From Actinomycetota bacterium (lineage in GTDB: Bacteria > Actinomycetota > Actinomycetes > Streptosporangiales > Streptosporangiaceae): a DNA stretch of 64,000 nt. Under the pieces are notes generated by a model, which did no database searches, had not been told where the DNA came from, and saw only the letters and a list, made by a program, of their open reading frames with translations. Made by a program: the position numbers and the translations under genes. This document shows positions 7,719 to 16,379 of this stretch, one piece after another. The stretch covers positions 124,001 to 188,000 of the forward strand of contig DAHVDE010000118.1 of assembly GCA_027313705.1 (NCBI GenBank), given 5' to 3'. Numbering within the stretch: position 1 is the first letter of the stretch; each line of letters starts with the position of its first letter.

Positions 7719-9172
7719 GAAGGTTTCTCCTGCTTGGTCGCGGCTGACCGCGACGCCTGGTCGATGTGCAGGTGCCGCCAGGCGATGACCGGCCGTAGCG
7801 GGGCAAGCGTGCGCGCCGCCACGCAGCCGGACCAGACGCCGCACCCGTAGGCGAGGTCGTCGGCGATCCTGGCGAGCGTGAAGCGCACCGGGTCGAGCGT
7901 CCGCGTGCTCCCGGCCCAGGCAGCGAGCGGCGGCCCGATCAGCAGCGACACAGCCGCCGCCTTCCTGCCGCTGCGGCCGGCGCCGAGCAATCCGCCGGCC
8001 AGCAGCGGTGCGGCGAACTGTGTCGCATAGCGGCCAAGACCTAGCCAGGTCTGCCGCGTCGCGGTTACGGTGGCCACGGTCAGCCCGCTGGTCGGCACGT
8101 CAGCGCGGCGCAGCCAGGTGCCCGTCGTCACCAGCGCGGCGCCGAAGGCGGCGGCCGCCGGCGCTGGCCGCCTGGCCAGCAAGGCGGCGACCGTCACGGC
8201 CGGCCATGGCGCAATCACCAGGTGGACGACGGCACCCCGGTGCCGTCGCGCAAGCGGCGCGGCCGAGGTGCCGTAACGGTATCTTCTGGCCAGCAAACCC
8301 GGCCAGGAGGCTGGCTCATGGTGCGGTACCTGGACGGCCGGGTCATAGCGGATCCGCCAGCCCGCCTCGTGCAAGCGCCAGACCAGGTCGACGTCCTCAC
8401 CGACCCGCATCGACTCGTCGAACACCTTGCCGTCGCGCGCCACCGTGAGCAGGGCCGCCCTGCGGGCGAGCACGGCGGCCGTGGGCACGTAAGAGACGGC
8501 GGCCCCCGGCATCACCCGTCCAGGCCTGCCGCCGAGGTCGAGCGCGCCGTTCGCCTCCGTGTACCGGCCCGCCGCGGTACTCAGCGCCCGTCCGGTGATC
8601 CTCGGGGCCGCGACCGCGACGAGCGGGTCGGCGAAGTGAGCCGCGAGCCTGGCGATCCAGTCAGGCTCGGGCTCGCAGTCGCTGTCAAGGAACGCCACCA
8701 GGTCACCTGAAGCCATAGTGAGCCCGGTGTTCCTCGCCGCGCCTGGACCGCCGTTGGTCTCGCGGCGTACCAGCCGGGCACCGTGCCTGGCGGCGGCCAT
8801 GGCCACCCCCGCCCGGTCGGCCGAGGCGTCGTCAACGACCACCACCTGGTGCGCACCGCCGAGCGCGGCCAGGCAACGCTCCAGCATTTCGGAACGGTCC
8901 CGTACCGGAATTATCACGGTGACCGCGGGAACGGTCTGCAGGGCAGGCGGCACCGGGTGGGCAAGCCCCGTGTCGGTGAGGTACCTGGCCAGGGCACCGC
9001 TCGCGGGCGTGGTGACCGGGCCTGGCTCGAGTTCGCGCCACGCGGCCTGGCCGGCCTTGGTGAGCCTGGCGACCCTGGCCGGGGATCCGCCGAACCACAG
9101 CTCCTCGGTCAGGCGCCTGGTCCACGAGTCGAGTTCGACCCGGAATCCGGCAGGCAGCGGGCACTGGCTCAC
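7715..9172 (-). CDS. mftF: Mycofactocin glycosyltransferase MftF
   Basis: A family 2 glycosyltransferase which, in mycobacteria, adds beta-1,4-glucose units to (pre)mycofactocin. The GT-A domain begins near residue 80 with VTVIIPVRDR, has the nucleotide-binding VVVDDASAD and the metal-binding DSDCEPEPDW; a hydrophobic C-terminal region with several membrane-prone helices follows (residues about 310-440). The GTG start at 9172 overlaps the SDR stop as GTGA. The first 75 residues resemble the PqqD-like N-terminal part seen in other MftF proteins (SPARVARLTKAGQAAW). Confidence 0.92.
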   Translation of the reverse strand: MSQCPLPAGFRVELDSWTRRLTEELWFGGSPARVARLTKAGQAAWRELEPGPVTTPASGALARYLTDTGLAHPVPPALQTVPAVTVIIPVRDRSEMLERCLAALGGAHQVVVVDDASADRAGVAMAAARHGARLVRRETNGGPGAARNTGLTMASGDLVAFLDSDCEPEPDWIARLAAHFADPLVAVAAPRITGRALSTAAGRYTEANGALDLGGRPGRVMPGAAVSYVPTAAVLARRAALLTVARDGKVFDESMRVGEDVDLVWRLHEAGWRIRYDPAVQVPHHEPASWPGLLARRYRYGTSAAPLARRHRGAVVHLVIAPWPAVTVAALLARRPAPAAAAFGAALVTTGTWLRRADVPTSGLTVATVTATRQTWLGLGRYATQFAAPLLAGGLLGAGRSGRKAAAVSLLIGPPLAAWAGSTRTLDPVRFTLARIADDLAYGCGVWSGCVAARTLAPLRPVIAWRHLHIDQASRSAATKQEKPS

Positions 9173-9960
9173 AACGCCAGCCCGCCGTCCGCCGCCACCA
9201 CCGCGCCCGTCATCGCGCTGGCGCCCTGGCCGGCCAGGAACGCGAGCACGGCGGCGATCTCAGCGGGGTCAAGCAAGCGCCCGAACGGTTGCTGGCCGGC
9301 GAAGCTCGCGGCGCTGGGAAGTCCGTACAGCCTGGCGCTCTCGGCCAGGATCGGCGTGTCAGTCGAACCAGGGCTGACGGCGTTCGCGGTCACCCCGGTG
9401 CCGCCGAGTTCGGTGCCAAGCGCCCTGACCAGGCCAGCGACCCCGGCTTTGGCGGCGCAGTAGGCGGCAAGCATCGGCAGCCCCCTGGTCGCGGCGGCCG
9501 AGGCCACGGCAAGGAATCGGCCGGCCCTTGGCTCTGGCCTGCGAAGCAGGGCAGGGATCGCGGCCCGCGCGAGGTTGAGTACGCCGCCGAGATCGATGTC
9601 GATCACGGCCCGTTCCCGCTCGGCAGGCACCTCCCACTGCGGCACTCCCCCGGCGATCACCCCGGCTGCCGCGATCGCCGCGTCGAGCCCGCCCCAGCGT
9701 TGTTCCGCTTCGGTCACCGCCGCATCCAGAGCTTCCTGGTCACGCACGTCGGCGCGAAAACCAGCCGCCCGCTCGCCCGCCTCGCTTACCACGGTTGCCA
9801 GTTCCGCCGCCGTGCCCATCGGATAGGGCAGCGCCGGGTCGTCGCCGGCCATGTCGACGGCGAGCACCGACCAGCCCTGCCTGGCCAGGGCAAGCACGGT
9901 CGCCGCGCCTATGCCGCGAGCGGCGCCGGTGACGATCGCGACCCGCTCGCCGCCGGCCAT
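9169..9960 (-). CDS. Mycofactocin-associated SDR-family oxidoreductase
   Basis: A short-chain dehydrogenase of 263 residues, encoded within the mft operon between mftC and mftF. The Rossmann motif TGAARGIGAA (near residue 10), the NAAG-like AAAGVIAGG and the catalytic triad Ser...Tyr-x-x-x-Lys (ASAAATRG...YCAAK) are intact. The ATG at 9960 shares one base with the mftC stop (TGATG), choosing this start over an upstream ATG at 10005. Mycofactocin-coupled SDRs hold a non-exchangeable NAD and pass electrons to mycofactocin; that this one does so is inferred from its position. Its alcohol substrate is unknown. Confidence 0.9.
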   Translation of the reverse strand: MAGGERVAIVTGAARGIGAATVLALARQGWSVLAVDMAGDDPALPYPMGTAAELATVVSEAGERAAGFRADVRDQEALDAAVTEAEQRWGGLDAAIAAAGVIAGGVPQWEVPAERERAVIDIDLGGVLNLARAAIPALLRRPEPRAGRFLAVASAAATRGLPMLAAYCAAKAGVAGLVRALGTELGGTGVTANAVSPGSTDTPILAESARLYGLPSAASFAGQQPFGRLLDPAEIAAVLAFLAGQGASAMTGAVVAADGGLAL

Positions 9961-11141
9961 CAGCCGCTCCCTGCGGTGAATCCCGACAGGGGACTCTGGT
10001 CGCACGCCCGGTCAGGAGGGCGCCGCGCAATGGTGACTGGTACCTTCGAGCGGCGATGCGAGTGGTCGGGCGAAGGCCGCGGCGGGGCACTGGAAGTTCG
10101 CGCGAGCGCCGCCTCGCCGTGACCGCGCACGCACTCGGGGTCAGGCCCGTCGAGCGGCAGGCCGGTGAAGAACTTCGCGGCCATGCAGCCGCCACGGCAG
10201 GCGTCGTAGGCCGAGCATGACGTGCACGCGCCTGCCGATTGCGGCGCGCGCAAGCTGGCGAACAGCGGCGAGTCCCGCCAGACCCGCTCGAAGCCGCCCT
10301 CGTCACATGCGCTGCCCGCAAGGAAGCTTTCGTGGATCGCGAACGGGCAGGCGTAGACGTCACCGACCGGATCGATGAGGCAGACGACCCTCCCTGCGCC
10401 GCACAGGTTGAGGCCTGGCAGCGCCCCGTCGCCGTAGCCGGCCAGGTGGAAGAAGGAGTCGCCGGTGAGCACGCTCTCCCCGTTGGCGACCAGCCAGTCA
10501 TGCAGCATCCGCTGCTGCGCAGGCGTCGGACGGAGTTCGTGCCACACGCTCGCGCCGCGCCCGGCCGGACGGAGCCTGGTCAGCCGAAGCTGAGCGCCGA
10601 ACCGCCTGGCCAGCGCCGCGAACTCGGCTAGCTGAGGTGCGTTCTGGCGGGTAACGACCACGGAAAGCTTGAAGCCCGCGAACCCCGCTTCCGCCAGATT
10701 GGCCATCGCCGCAAGCGCGGTCAGGTAAGAGCCCGCCCCGCGCACGGCGTCGTTGACCTCCGCCGTCGCGCCGTCGAGGGAAATCTGCACGTCCACGTAA
10801 TCCGAGGCGGCCAGCCTGCGTGCGATCGGCGGAGTTATCTTGAGGCCGTTGGTAGAGAACTTGACGCCGACCTGATGCGCCACGGCATAGTCGACGAGGT
10901 CCCAGAAGTCGGGGCGCACGGTCGGCTCGCCACCGCCGATGTTCACGTAGAACACCTGCATCCGCGCAAGTTCGTCGATCACCGCCTGGCACTGAGCGGT
11001 GCTCAGCTCACGCGGATCGCGCCGGCCGGACGACGACAGGCAGTGCACGCAGGACAGGTTGCAGGCGTACGTGAGCTCCCAGGTGAGGCAGATCGGCGCC
11101 GAGAGCCCGCCGGCGAACTGCGCGGTAAGCGATGCGGTCAT
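9960..11141 (-). CDS. mftC: Mycofactocin radical SAM maturase MftC
   Basis: A radical S-adenosylmethionine enzyme that oxidatively decarboxylates the C-terminal Tyr of MftA and then forms the Val-Tyr lactam. The ATG at 11141 overlaps mftB (ATGA). The radical SAM cluster motif CNLSCVHC lies near residue 29; GGGEPTVRPDF is the SAM-binding glycine motif. The SPASM-like C-terminal region has the auxiliary-cluster cysteines (CGAGRVVC, YACPF, CTSCSAYDACRGGC). The C-terminus is about 45 residues longer than the last cysteine block and is rich in Pro, Arg and Ser, which looks like low-complexity extension up to the SDR start. Confidence 0.95.
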   Translation of the reverse strand: MTASLTAQFAGGLSAPICLTWELTYACNLSCVHCLSSSGRRDPRELSTAQCQAVIDELARMQVFYVNIGGGEPTVRPDFWDLVDYAVAHQVGVKFSTNGLKITPPIARRLAASDYVDVQISLDGATAEVNDAVRGAGSYLTALAAMANLAEAGFAGFKLSVVVTRQNAPQLAEFAALARRFGAQLRLTRLRPAGRGASVWHELRPTPAQQRMLHDWLVANGESVLTGDSFFHLAGYGDGALPGLNLCGAGRVVCLIDPVGDVYACPFAIHESFLAGSACDEGGFERVWRDSPLFASLRAPQSAGACTSCSAYDACRGGCMAAKFFTGLPLDGPDPECVRGHGEAALARTSSAPPRPSPDHSHRRSKVPVTIARRPPDRACDQSPLSGFTAGSG

Positions 11142-11431
11142 GGCGAGCCGTCCCTTGTCGTGATCATCGCGGACCCGGCCAGCGCGGCGAGGGCTCGCTC
11201 GTACGCGGGCAGCGCGGGAGCGCCCACTCCGGCCGACTCGCACGCCGACCTGGCGCTCGGATGTTCCGCGAGGCCCTGGACGACGGTCAGCAGCAGCGGG
11301 TCTTTCAGGAACGACAGCCGCCTGGTACCGAAGTGATAAAGCAGTGCGCCGAACGGCTCGGGACGCACCGCTACCCGGTCGGCCAGGCACCATGGCCGGT
11401 CAAGGTCGAACTCGGGTGAGCTAGTAGACAC
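11138..11431 (-). CDS. mftB: Mycofactocin chaperone MftB
   Basis: A 97-residue RiPP recognition element that binds the MftA leader and presents it to MftC. Start GTG 11431 lies inside the last codons of mftA (overlap of 11 bases), and its stop overlaps mftC by four, so the three genes are translationally coupled. The sequence shows the MftB pattern: [34 protein letters not shown] is split here as two motifs, [12 protein letters not shown] and RRLSFLKDP, followed by a helical C-terminus. Confidence 0.9.
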   Translation of the reverse strand: MSTSSPEFDLDRPWCLADRVAVRPEPFGALLYHFGTRRLSFLKDPLLLTVVQGLAEHPSARSACESAGVGAPALPAYERALAALAGSAMITTRDGSP

Positions 11432-11561
11432 CGCACATGCCGTCGATGGAGATCTCCTCGACCAGGAGTTCCTCGGTCAGCGAAGTATCGGAGTCGGCTT
11501 GGGTACCTGCCGTGCCGGGTTCGGTCATGCGCTCGGCTGCGAGCACTGCGCTGTCTGCCAC
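11421..11561 (-). CDS. mftA: Mycofactocin precursor peptide MftA
   Basis: The ribosomal precursor of the redox cofactor mycofactocin; only its last two residues, Val-Tyr, end up in the product. The 46-residue frame starts at GTG 11561 behind GGGAGGTAGC. An internal ATG at 11528 (MTEPGTAG) would give 35 residues and is a possible alternative start. The leader is acidic ([10 protein letters not shown]) and the conserved core IDGMCGVY is exactly C-terminal, as required. The gene is too short for most automatic gene calls. It is first in the operon and diverges from mftR across a 71-bp operator region. Confidence 0.95.
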   Translation of the reverse strand: MADSAVLAAERMTEPGTAGTQADSDTSLTEELLVEEISIDGMCGVY

Positions 11562-11576
11562 GCTACCTCCCTGTTA

Positions 11577-11621
11577 TGGCACCGGGTGCCAGTAAGAGGC
11601 ACCATAGAGGCACTCGGTGCC
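11577..11621. promoter_or_regulatory. Tandem palindromic operators between mftA and mftR
   Basis: Two palindromes, TGGCACCGGGTGCCA (11577-11591, perfect) and GGCACTCGGTGCC (11609-11621), lie 31 bp apart (three helical turns), with a further GGCACC half site between them. They fill the divergent mftA/mftR promoter region. As MftR is a TetR-type repressor encoded next to it, these are the probable MftR binding sites; that assignment is inference. Confidence 0.75.
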
Positions 11622-11632
11622 ATAGTGCAAGG

Positions 11633-12262
11633 GTGCACGCAACCAACACCGATGACGCACGCGGGCGCGGCGCGAGGGTCCGGGCCGGGCGGCGCAGGAT
11701 CACCTCGCGCGCGGAACTCGAGCAGGTGGCTTTCGACCTGTTCGAGCAGCGGGGATTCGAGCAGACCACTGTGGAGGACATCGCCAGCGCCGCGGGCATC
11801 GGCCGCCGTACCTTCTTCAGGTATTTCGCCTCCAAGAACGAGGTGCCCTGGGGCGACTTCGACGGCGAGCTTGCCCGCATGCGCCGCAGGCTCGCCGCCA
11901 CTCCGCCGCAAGCACCGCTGATGGAGGCGATCAGGCAGGCCGTCGTGGACTTCAACAAGATGCCCGCCGAGCAATGGCCCGCGCACCGCAGGCGGATGAC
12001 CTTCATACTCGGCGTGCCCGCGCTGCAAGCCCACTCGACCCTGCGCTTCGCCGCCTGGCGTGCGGTCATCGCCGACTTCGCCGGCCAGCGCACCGGCCAG
12101 CGGCCCGATGACCTGCTGCCAAGTACGATCGCCCACGCGATGCTCGGCGTCGCGGTCGCGGCCTACGAGCAGTGGCTGGCCAGTCCTGACGCGGATCTGT
12201 GCGAGTTGCTCGACGCCGGCGTCCGAGCGCTTCGATCCGCTTTCGCCTCTTCCGGCGAGTAG
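11633..12262 (+). CDS. mftR: Mycofactocin system TetR-family regulator MftR
   Basis: A TetR-type repressor; the mycobacterial MftR represses the mft operon and responds to long-chain acyl-CoA. Translation from GTG 11633 gives 209 residues; the frame is open upstream to 11576, but that would run through the operators. The helix-turn-helix (TTVEDIASAAGIGRRTFFRYFASKN, quoted here as TTVEDIASAAGIG and RRTFFRYF) spans about residues 45-70. It is followed by the PWGDFD segment characteristic of MftR, then a helical ligand domain. It diverges from mftA over palindromic operators, as in other mft loci. Confidence 0.92.
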   Translation: MHATNTDDARGRGARVRAGRRRITSRAELEQVAFDLFEQRGFEQTTVEDIASAAGIGRRTFFRYFASKNEVPWGDFDGELARMRRRLAATPPQAPLMEAIRQAVVDFNKMPAEQWPAHRRRMTFILGVPALQAHSTLRFAAWRAVIADFAGQRTGQRPDDLLPSTIAHAMLGVAVAAYEQWLASPDADLCELLDAGVRALRSAFASSGE

Positions 12263-12291
12263 CAAGTCTGGTTACGGTATACAACACGAAC

Positions 12292-12305
12292 TGGAACAGG
12301 TTCTA
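12292..12305. promoter_or_regulatory. KstR-type palindrome before the alcohol dehydrogenase
   Basis: TGGAACAGGTTCTA fits the KstR-family consensus T-NN-AAC-NN-GTT-NN-A exactly and ends 26 bp before the dehydrogenase ATG. A GTATAC palindrome lies just upstream. No KstR gene is in the window, so a regulator elsewhere, or another TetR protein, would have to act here. Confidence 0.45.
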
Positions 12306-12331
12306 TCGGGAACTGCCATGAGGATGAGGGT

Positions 12332-13438
12332 ATGAAGACCAAGGCCGCCGTGCTGTATGGCACGAACGAGAAATGGCAAGTCGAGGAAGTGGAGCTCGAT
12401 GCGCCGCACACCAGGGAAGTACTGGTCAAGCTCACCGCGAGCGGCTTGTGCCACTCAGACGAGCATCTGGTCACCGGCGACATCCCGATCCCGTTCCCCG
12501 TCATCGGCGGCCACGAGGGTGCGGGCATCGTCGTCGAAGTCGGGCCAGAGGTTGACCACGTCAAAGAAGGCGACTCGGTCGTGCTCAGCTTCCTGCCCGC
12601 CTGCGGCCGCTGCTCCTACTGCGCCCGTGGCATGCAGAACCTCTGTGACCTTGGCATGTTCCTCATCAACGGCCCGCAGCTTGACGGCACCTACCGGTTC
12701 CGCTCACGCGGCCAGGACGTCGGCCAGATGTGCCTGCTCGGCACCTTCTCCGAGTACACCGTGGTGCCTGCGCAGTCGGTCGTGAAGGTCGACGACGGCA
12801 CCTCGCTCGACAAGGCCGCGCTGGTGGGCTGCGGCGTGACCACCGGATATGGCAGCGCCGTGCGCACCGCGGAGACCAAGCCTGGCGACACGGTCGTGGT
12901 CATGGGCATCGGCGGCATCGGCATCAACGCGGTGCAGGGCGCGAGGATCGCCGGGGCGCGGAACATCATCGCGATCGACCCGGTGGAATTCAAGCGCGAC
13001 AAGGCAAGGGAACTCGGTGCCACCCACGTGGCGGCGAGCGTCGAGGAGGCGGGCCCGATCGTCGGGCTGCTGACCAGGGGTCAGATGGCCGATTCGTTCA
13101 TCATCACCACCGATGTCGCGGAGGGCGCCTACGTCGGGCCGGCGCTTGACCTGGTCGCCAAGCGGGGCAAGGTGATCGTGACCGCCGTCGGCCACCCGGC
13201 GGAAACTCAGATCAGCGGCTCACTGTGGATGCTCACGATGATGGAGAAGCAGATCCGCGGTTCGCTTTACGGCTCGTCCAATGCCCAGCACGACGTTCCC
13301 CGTATGCTCGAAATGTACAACAACGGTCAGCTCAAGCTGGACGAACTGATCACTCGGGAGTACGCACTCGAGGAAGTCAACCAAGGCTATGAGGACATGA
13401 GGAACGGACTCAACATCAGGGGCCTGATCCGGTACTGA
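12332..13438 (+). CDS. NDMA-dependent (mycofactocin-linked) alcohol dehydrogenase
   Basis: A zinc-dependent medium-chain dehydrogenase of 368 residues. Enzymes of this group keep NAD(H) bound and need an artificial acceptor (NDMA) in vitro; mycofactocin is the physiological acceptor. Catalytic zinc ligands are in SGLCHSDEHL and GGHEGAG; the structural zinc site is CGRCSYCARGMQNLC; the nucleotide motif is GIGGIG. The internal segment MFLINGPQLDGTYRF is typical of the NDMA-dependent subgroup. It is transcribed with, or just after, mftR (70 bp gap with its own KstR-like site), supporting a role as client enzyme of the adjacent mycofactocin pathway. Confidence 0.92.
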   Translation: MKTKAAVLYGTNEKWQVEEVELDAPHTREVLVKLTASGLCHSDEHLVTGDIPIPFPVIGGHEGAGIVVEVGPEVDHVKEGDSVVLSFLPACGRCSYCARGMQNLCDLGMFLINGPQLDGTYRFRSRGQDVGQMCLLGTFSEYTVVPAQSVVKVDDGTSLDKAALVGCGVTTGYGSAVRTAETKPGDTVVVMGIGGIGINAVQGARIAGARNIIAIDPVEFKRDKARELGATHVAASVEEAGPIVGLLTRGQMADSFIITTDVAEGAYVGPALDLVAKRGKVIVTAVGHPAETQISGSLWMLTMMEKQIRGSLYGSSNAQHDVPRMLEMYNNGQLKLDELITREYALEEVNQGYEDMRNGLNIRGLIRY

Positions 13439-13667
13439 ACTGGCGGCACGCCTTTATCTCTTTATAGGGGATGTCAGCTACCACGCTCTACGCCACGAAC
13501 GGCACCGGCTTACGGCTCGATCGCGGCGGGAACCTCCATCGGCGGCGCGTGGCCACCGTTGCAATGGCACGCCTTTTATACCGGAACCATCCCTGGCAGC
13601 AGCGCCGACGACTGGTACGTGCTCTGCAAGAAACCTGACGCGAACCTGGGTTTCGGCAGCCGCCGTT
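13439..13667 (+). other. Intergenic region with a possible gene remnant
   Basis: No complete gene. From about 13507 to a TGA at 13693 one plus-strand frame reads like a protein C-terminus (GGAWPPLQWHAFYTG, SSADDWYVLCKKPDANLG) but has no start and runs into the 3' end of the minus-strand ParB-like gene. I treat it as an unidentified fragment. Confidence 0.3.
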
Positions 13668-14453
13668 TCATGAACTCCCCTGCTCCAGCTTGATGGCGAG
13701 CTTGATCAGGTCGCTGGCCTGGTCGCGGAGCCGCCCGGCGACCTGGGCGGCGGCGCTGGCAGACTGCCGGGGCACCGTGACCGTCCAGGTGTCAGGATCC
13801 GCGTTGCCGTGCCGCTCGATCTTCACCTGGCGGGCGGCCGGATAACGCTGCAGGGCAGCCTCCAGGTACTCGGCATGCAGTGCCTGGACCGTTTCCGCGA
13901 TCGTGGCGCTGGCGGCGCGGTGGTCCTGTTCGGCTTGCTTGCCGCGCGCCGGGTAGACCTTGCCGTCACCGCCGGTCACCTCTGGCACGTCAGAACCGCT
14001 CAGCTGCCTGAGCCAGCCGGCCACCGCGGGCCGCGACACCTTGAACACCTCGGCGATCGTCGCCTGCGACCAGCCGAACTGCGCCTGGAGCCTGCTGGCG
14101 AGCACCGCCTTGACCCGCGAGGATGCCTGCGGCCTGGTCACCATCAGCGCCACGGCGGCCCGGTGAGCGGACTCTTCGTCGACCGCGTCCTGGTCGACTT
14201 TCACCTCGGCGGCCGAGATGGTCTTCTGGTTACGCGGCGGACTGGCCAGCCACTGGAGGCGCTGGCTGCCGTCAATCAGGACCGGACCACCCTCATTGCG
14301 GTAGGCCGCAATAACCACGGGAGCAGACAGCGGGCTGTCGGGATCCATTCGCGCGCCGAGAGTTTCGAGTTCGCTGTCCGTCAGGTTGTCCCACGGCTCG
14401 ACGGCATTAGCCAGCAAATCCGCGATGACATACTGCTCAGGTTCCGCGCTCAT
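13668..14453 (-). CDS. ParB-like N-terminal domain protein with helix-turn-helix
   Basis: A ParB/Spo0J-superfamily protein that is not next to parA and is likely a standalone DNA-binding or regulatory protein. The start is taken at ATG 14453 (MSAEPEQYVI), though 14468 is also possible. Residues about 5-60 form the ParB N-terminal domain (SELETLGARMDPDSPLSAPVVIA, here SELETLGARM and SAPVVIAAYR, then LIDGSQRLQWLA). A helix-turn-helix follows (QAQFGWSQATIAEVFKVSRPAV: core QATIAEVFKVSRPAVAGWL) near residues 130-155, then a helical C-terminus. Substitution in the CTPase motif GERR-like region (GSQRLQ) makes CTP binding doubtful. Confidence 0.7.
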   Translation of the reverse strand: MSAEPEQYVIADLLANAVEPWDNLTDSELETLGARMDPDSPLSAPVVIAAYRNEGGPVLIDGSQRLQWLASPPRNQKTISAAEVKVDQDAVDEESAHRAAVALMVTRPQASSRVKAVLASRLQAQFGWSQATIAEVFKVSRPAVAGWLRQLSGSDVPEVTGGDGKVYPARGKQAEQDHRAASATIAETVQALHAEYLEAALQRYPAARQVKIERHGNADPDTWTVTVPRQSASAAAQVAGRLRDQASDLIKLAIKLEQGSS

Positions 14454-14698
14454 GCCGCTCCCGCTCATCCGCTTCGCCGCGTCATGACGCCCGCACCCGG
14501 ATGAGGTCATTCACGACGCCTTTGCAGCCTACCTATTCGCCGGCGCGGTGACGCCGGCCGATCCCCCGCCGCACTGAGCGAAGATGGCCTGCACGATCTG
14601 TACATGATCCGTGCCTGCCTGAACCCCCGGCATGATCGCTCCAGTGCCGGTCCTGGTCGCACTCGCGCCCGCTTCTCGCGTCCAGTGCGCGGCAGGAC

Positions 14699-16303
14699 TC
14701 AGCCCGTCTTGATGATTCCCGGGCACTTCCAGGCCGCGCTGACTACCTGCTTGCGCGGGCGGTACATGCGCAAGATGAGGAACCAGGGGTGCCTGGCTGA
14801 TGTCGGCAGCCAGCTGGCTTCCTTGGCGCCCCCTGGTGACCTGGGCTGGAGGTAGATCGTCAGCCCGCCGTCAGGCCTGGTGACCAAGCCAGGAGTACGG
14901 TCGCCGACCGAGTACCTGCGGGCCGGGTTCGGTATGAGGTTCAGGTCATTTTCCGTGTAAGCGGTCAGCGACCAGAAGGCGTCGACCGGCGGCAGCGACT
15001 CCGCGGCAAAGCGCAGCTCGTAGCGGCCGCGTGGTGACAGCTTGTTTCCTTCCGCGTCATCGAAGCTGACCAGGTAGACGGCTTCTTCTGGGTCGTTAGC
15101 GAGGATGCCGGCCAGTGACTGGTCGGCGGCGCGCTGCAGGTAGTCATCGCCGAGCCTGCCTTCCTCTGGAGGCGGGTACCGCCAGCCGTTCACGACGGTG
15201 GCCCAGCTTCCGCCGAGGAACTGCTCGCGCAGGGTCGGCATGCCGACCTGGGCGGCACGCAGCAGCGCACGCTTGATCACATCAGGCTGAGCCTCGACGT
15301 CCAGCCCTGGCCCGACGCCGATCCTGGCGAACTGCCGAAGCAAGATCTCGTGGTGCGGCGGCGGCGGGTTCTCGGCCAGCATCGCATTGAGGCTCGTCCA
15401 CGGCGCGAGCGGGTCATCCTTCGGGTCAGGCGGTGCGTAGACATCGCGACGGGCGCGCGGCTTGGCTCCCGGTTTTCCCCAGGATTTCAGCGGCGTGAGC
15501 CCGAACTGCTGTACCAGCGAGCGCACCTGCGGCAGATCATCCTCGCCATCGACCAGGGTACGGCCGAACACCAGCGCCCACCGCGTGGGCGACTGAGCTG
15601 TTTTGCGGACGCCTGGCGGCAGCTTGCCCTTCCAGCCGGGTCCGGTGATCGCGAAGTGCCCGGCCTTGCTCCCCGTGGTGCGCTGGCCCACGTAGTCGAA
15701 GTTGTCCGAGGCGAAGTCCACGAGCTCGAAGGTGAAGTAACGGCTGCCCATGTTCGGGTGCCACAGGATAACCGGCTCGGACAGGTCGATCCATGCAGCC
15801 GAGTACAAGGTGTCATTGTTCGGGCACCCGCCGTCACGGAAGGAGTCGTCGGCGAGCTCGCTGGCATGCCAGAAGTGGTTGACGGCGGCATAAGGCACCC
15901 GTGCCTGGTTCCTTGGCTCGGTGACCCAGTCATGCCGCAGCCTGGCGTTATAGATGTAAGGGAAGCCGTAGATGAACGCCTGAAGCGCCGTGCTGTAGGC
16001 GTACTCCGATCGCCAGTCTTCCACCTGTCCGCGCAGGATCGGAGTGACCGCGTCCCTGAGCATCGCGGTGGCCATCGGAAGCTGCCTGGCCTTGCGCAGC
16101 GCCGCCTCGATCTCGGCGGCGGCCTTGCCCGCCGGTGCCTCGACGTGCGCGGTGAGTGCTGGCAGGCCAGGAAACTGCTGTACACGACCGAGCACATGGT
16201 CAGCCATCCAGCCGCGGGTCCTGGCGGCCCGGAGCGCCGGGACCGATCCCGGTCCGTCGCTTCCCGGTTTGTCACTGCGCTTACGCGTCGATGTTTGCGG
16301 CAT
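14699..16303 (-). CDS. DUF1254/DUF1214 domain protein
   Basis: A 534-residue protein combining DUF1254 (residues about 130-270; YGFPYIYNARLRHDW, NNDTLYSAAWIDLSEPVIL) and DUF1214 at the C-terminus (AFWSLTAYTENDLNLIPNPARRYSVGDR, split here as AFWSLTAYTENDLNL and RRYSVGDR; YLQPRSPGG). Biochemical function of these domains is unknown; they are often extracytoplasmic, but no signal peptide is seen here. The ATG at 16303 has a strong GGGGGGAAG site, which rules out the longer open frame upstream. An internal Pro/Arg-rich insertion separates the two domains. Confidence 0.85.
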   Translation of the reverse strand: MPQTSTRKRSDKPGSDGPGSVPALRAARTRGWMADHVLGRVQQFPGLPALTAHVEAPAGKAAAEIEAALRKARQLPMATAMLRDAVTPILRGQVEDWRSEYAYSTALQAFIYGFPYIYNARLRHDWVTEPRNQARVPYAAVNHFWHASELADDSFRDGGCPNNDTLYSAAWIDLSEPVILWHPNMGSRYFTFELVDFASDNFDYVGQRTTGSKAGHFAITGPGWKGKLPPGVRKTAQSPTRWALVFGRTLVDGEDDLPQVRSLVQQFGLTPLKSWGKPGAKPRARRDVYAPPDPKDDPLAPWTSLNAMLAENPPPPHHEILLRQFARIGVGPGLDVEAQPDVIKRALLRAAQVGMPTLREQFLGGSWATVVNGWRYPPPEEGRLGDDYLQRAADQSLAGILANDPEEAVYLVSFDDAEGNKLSPRGRYELRFAAESLPPVDAFWSLTAYTENDLNLIPNPARRYSVGDRTPGLVTRPDGGLTIYLQPRSPGGAKEASWLPTSARHPWFLILRMYRPRKQVVSAAWKCPGIIKTG

Positions 16304-16379
16304 GAGCGATCTTCCCCCCGGAAGCCAACGTGCCGAGCCTGACCCGGCCATGGTGCCCGGCGATCGCGGTTCGTGCTCA

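Noticed and set aside
15350..16342. 330-codon frame opposite the DUF1254 gene
   Set aside because: Antisense shadow; composition is typical of out-of-frame GC-rich translation.
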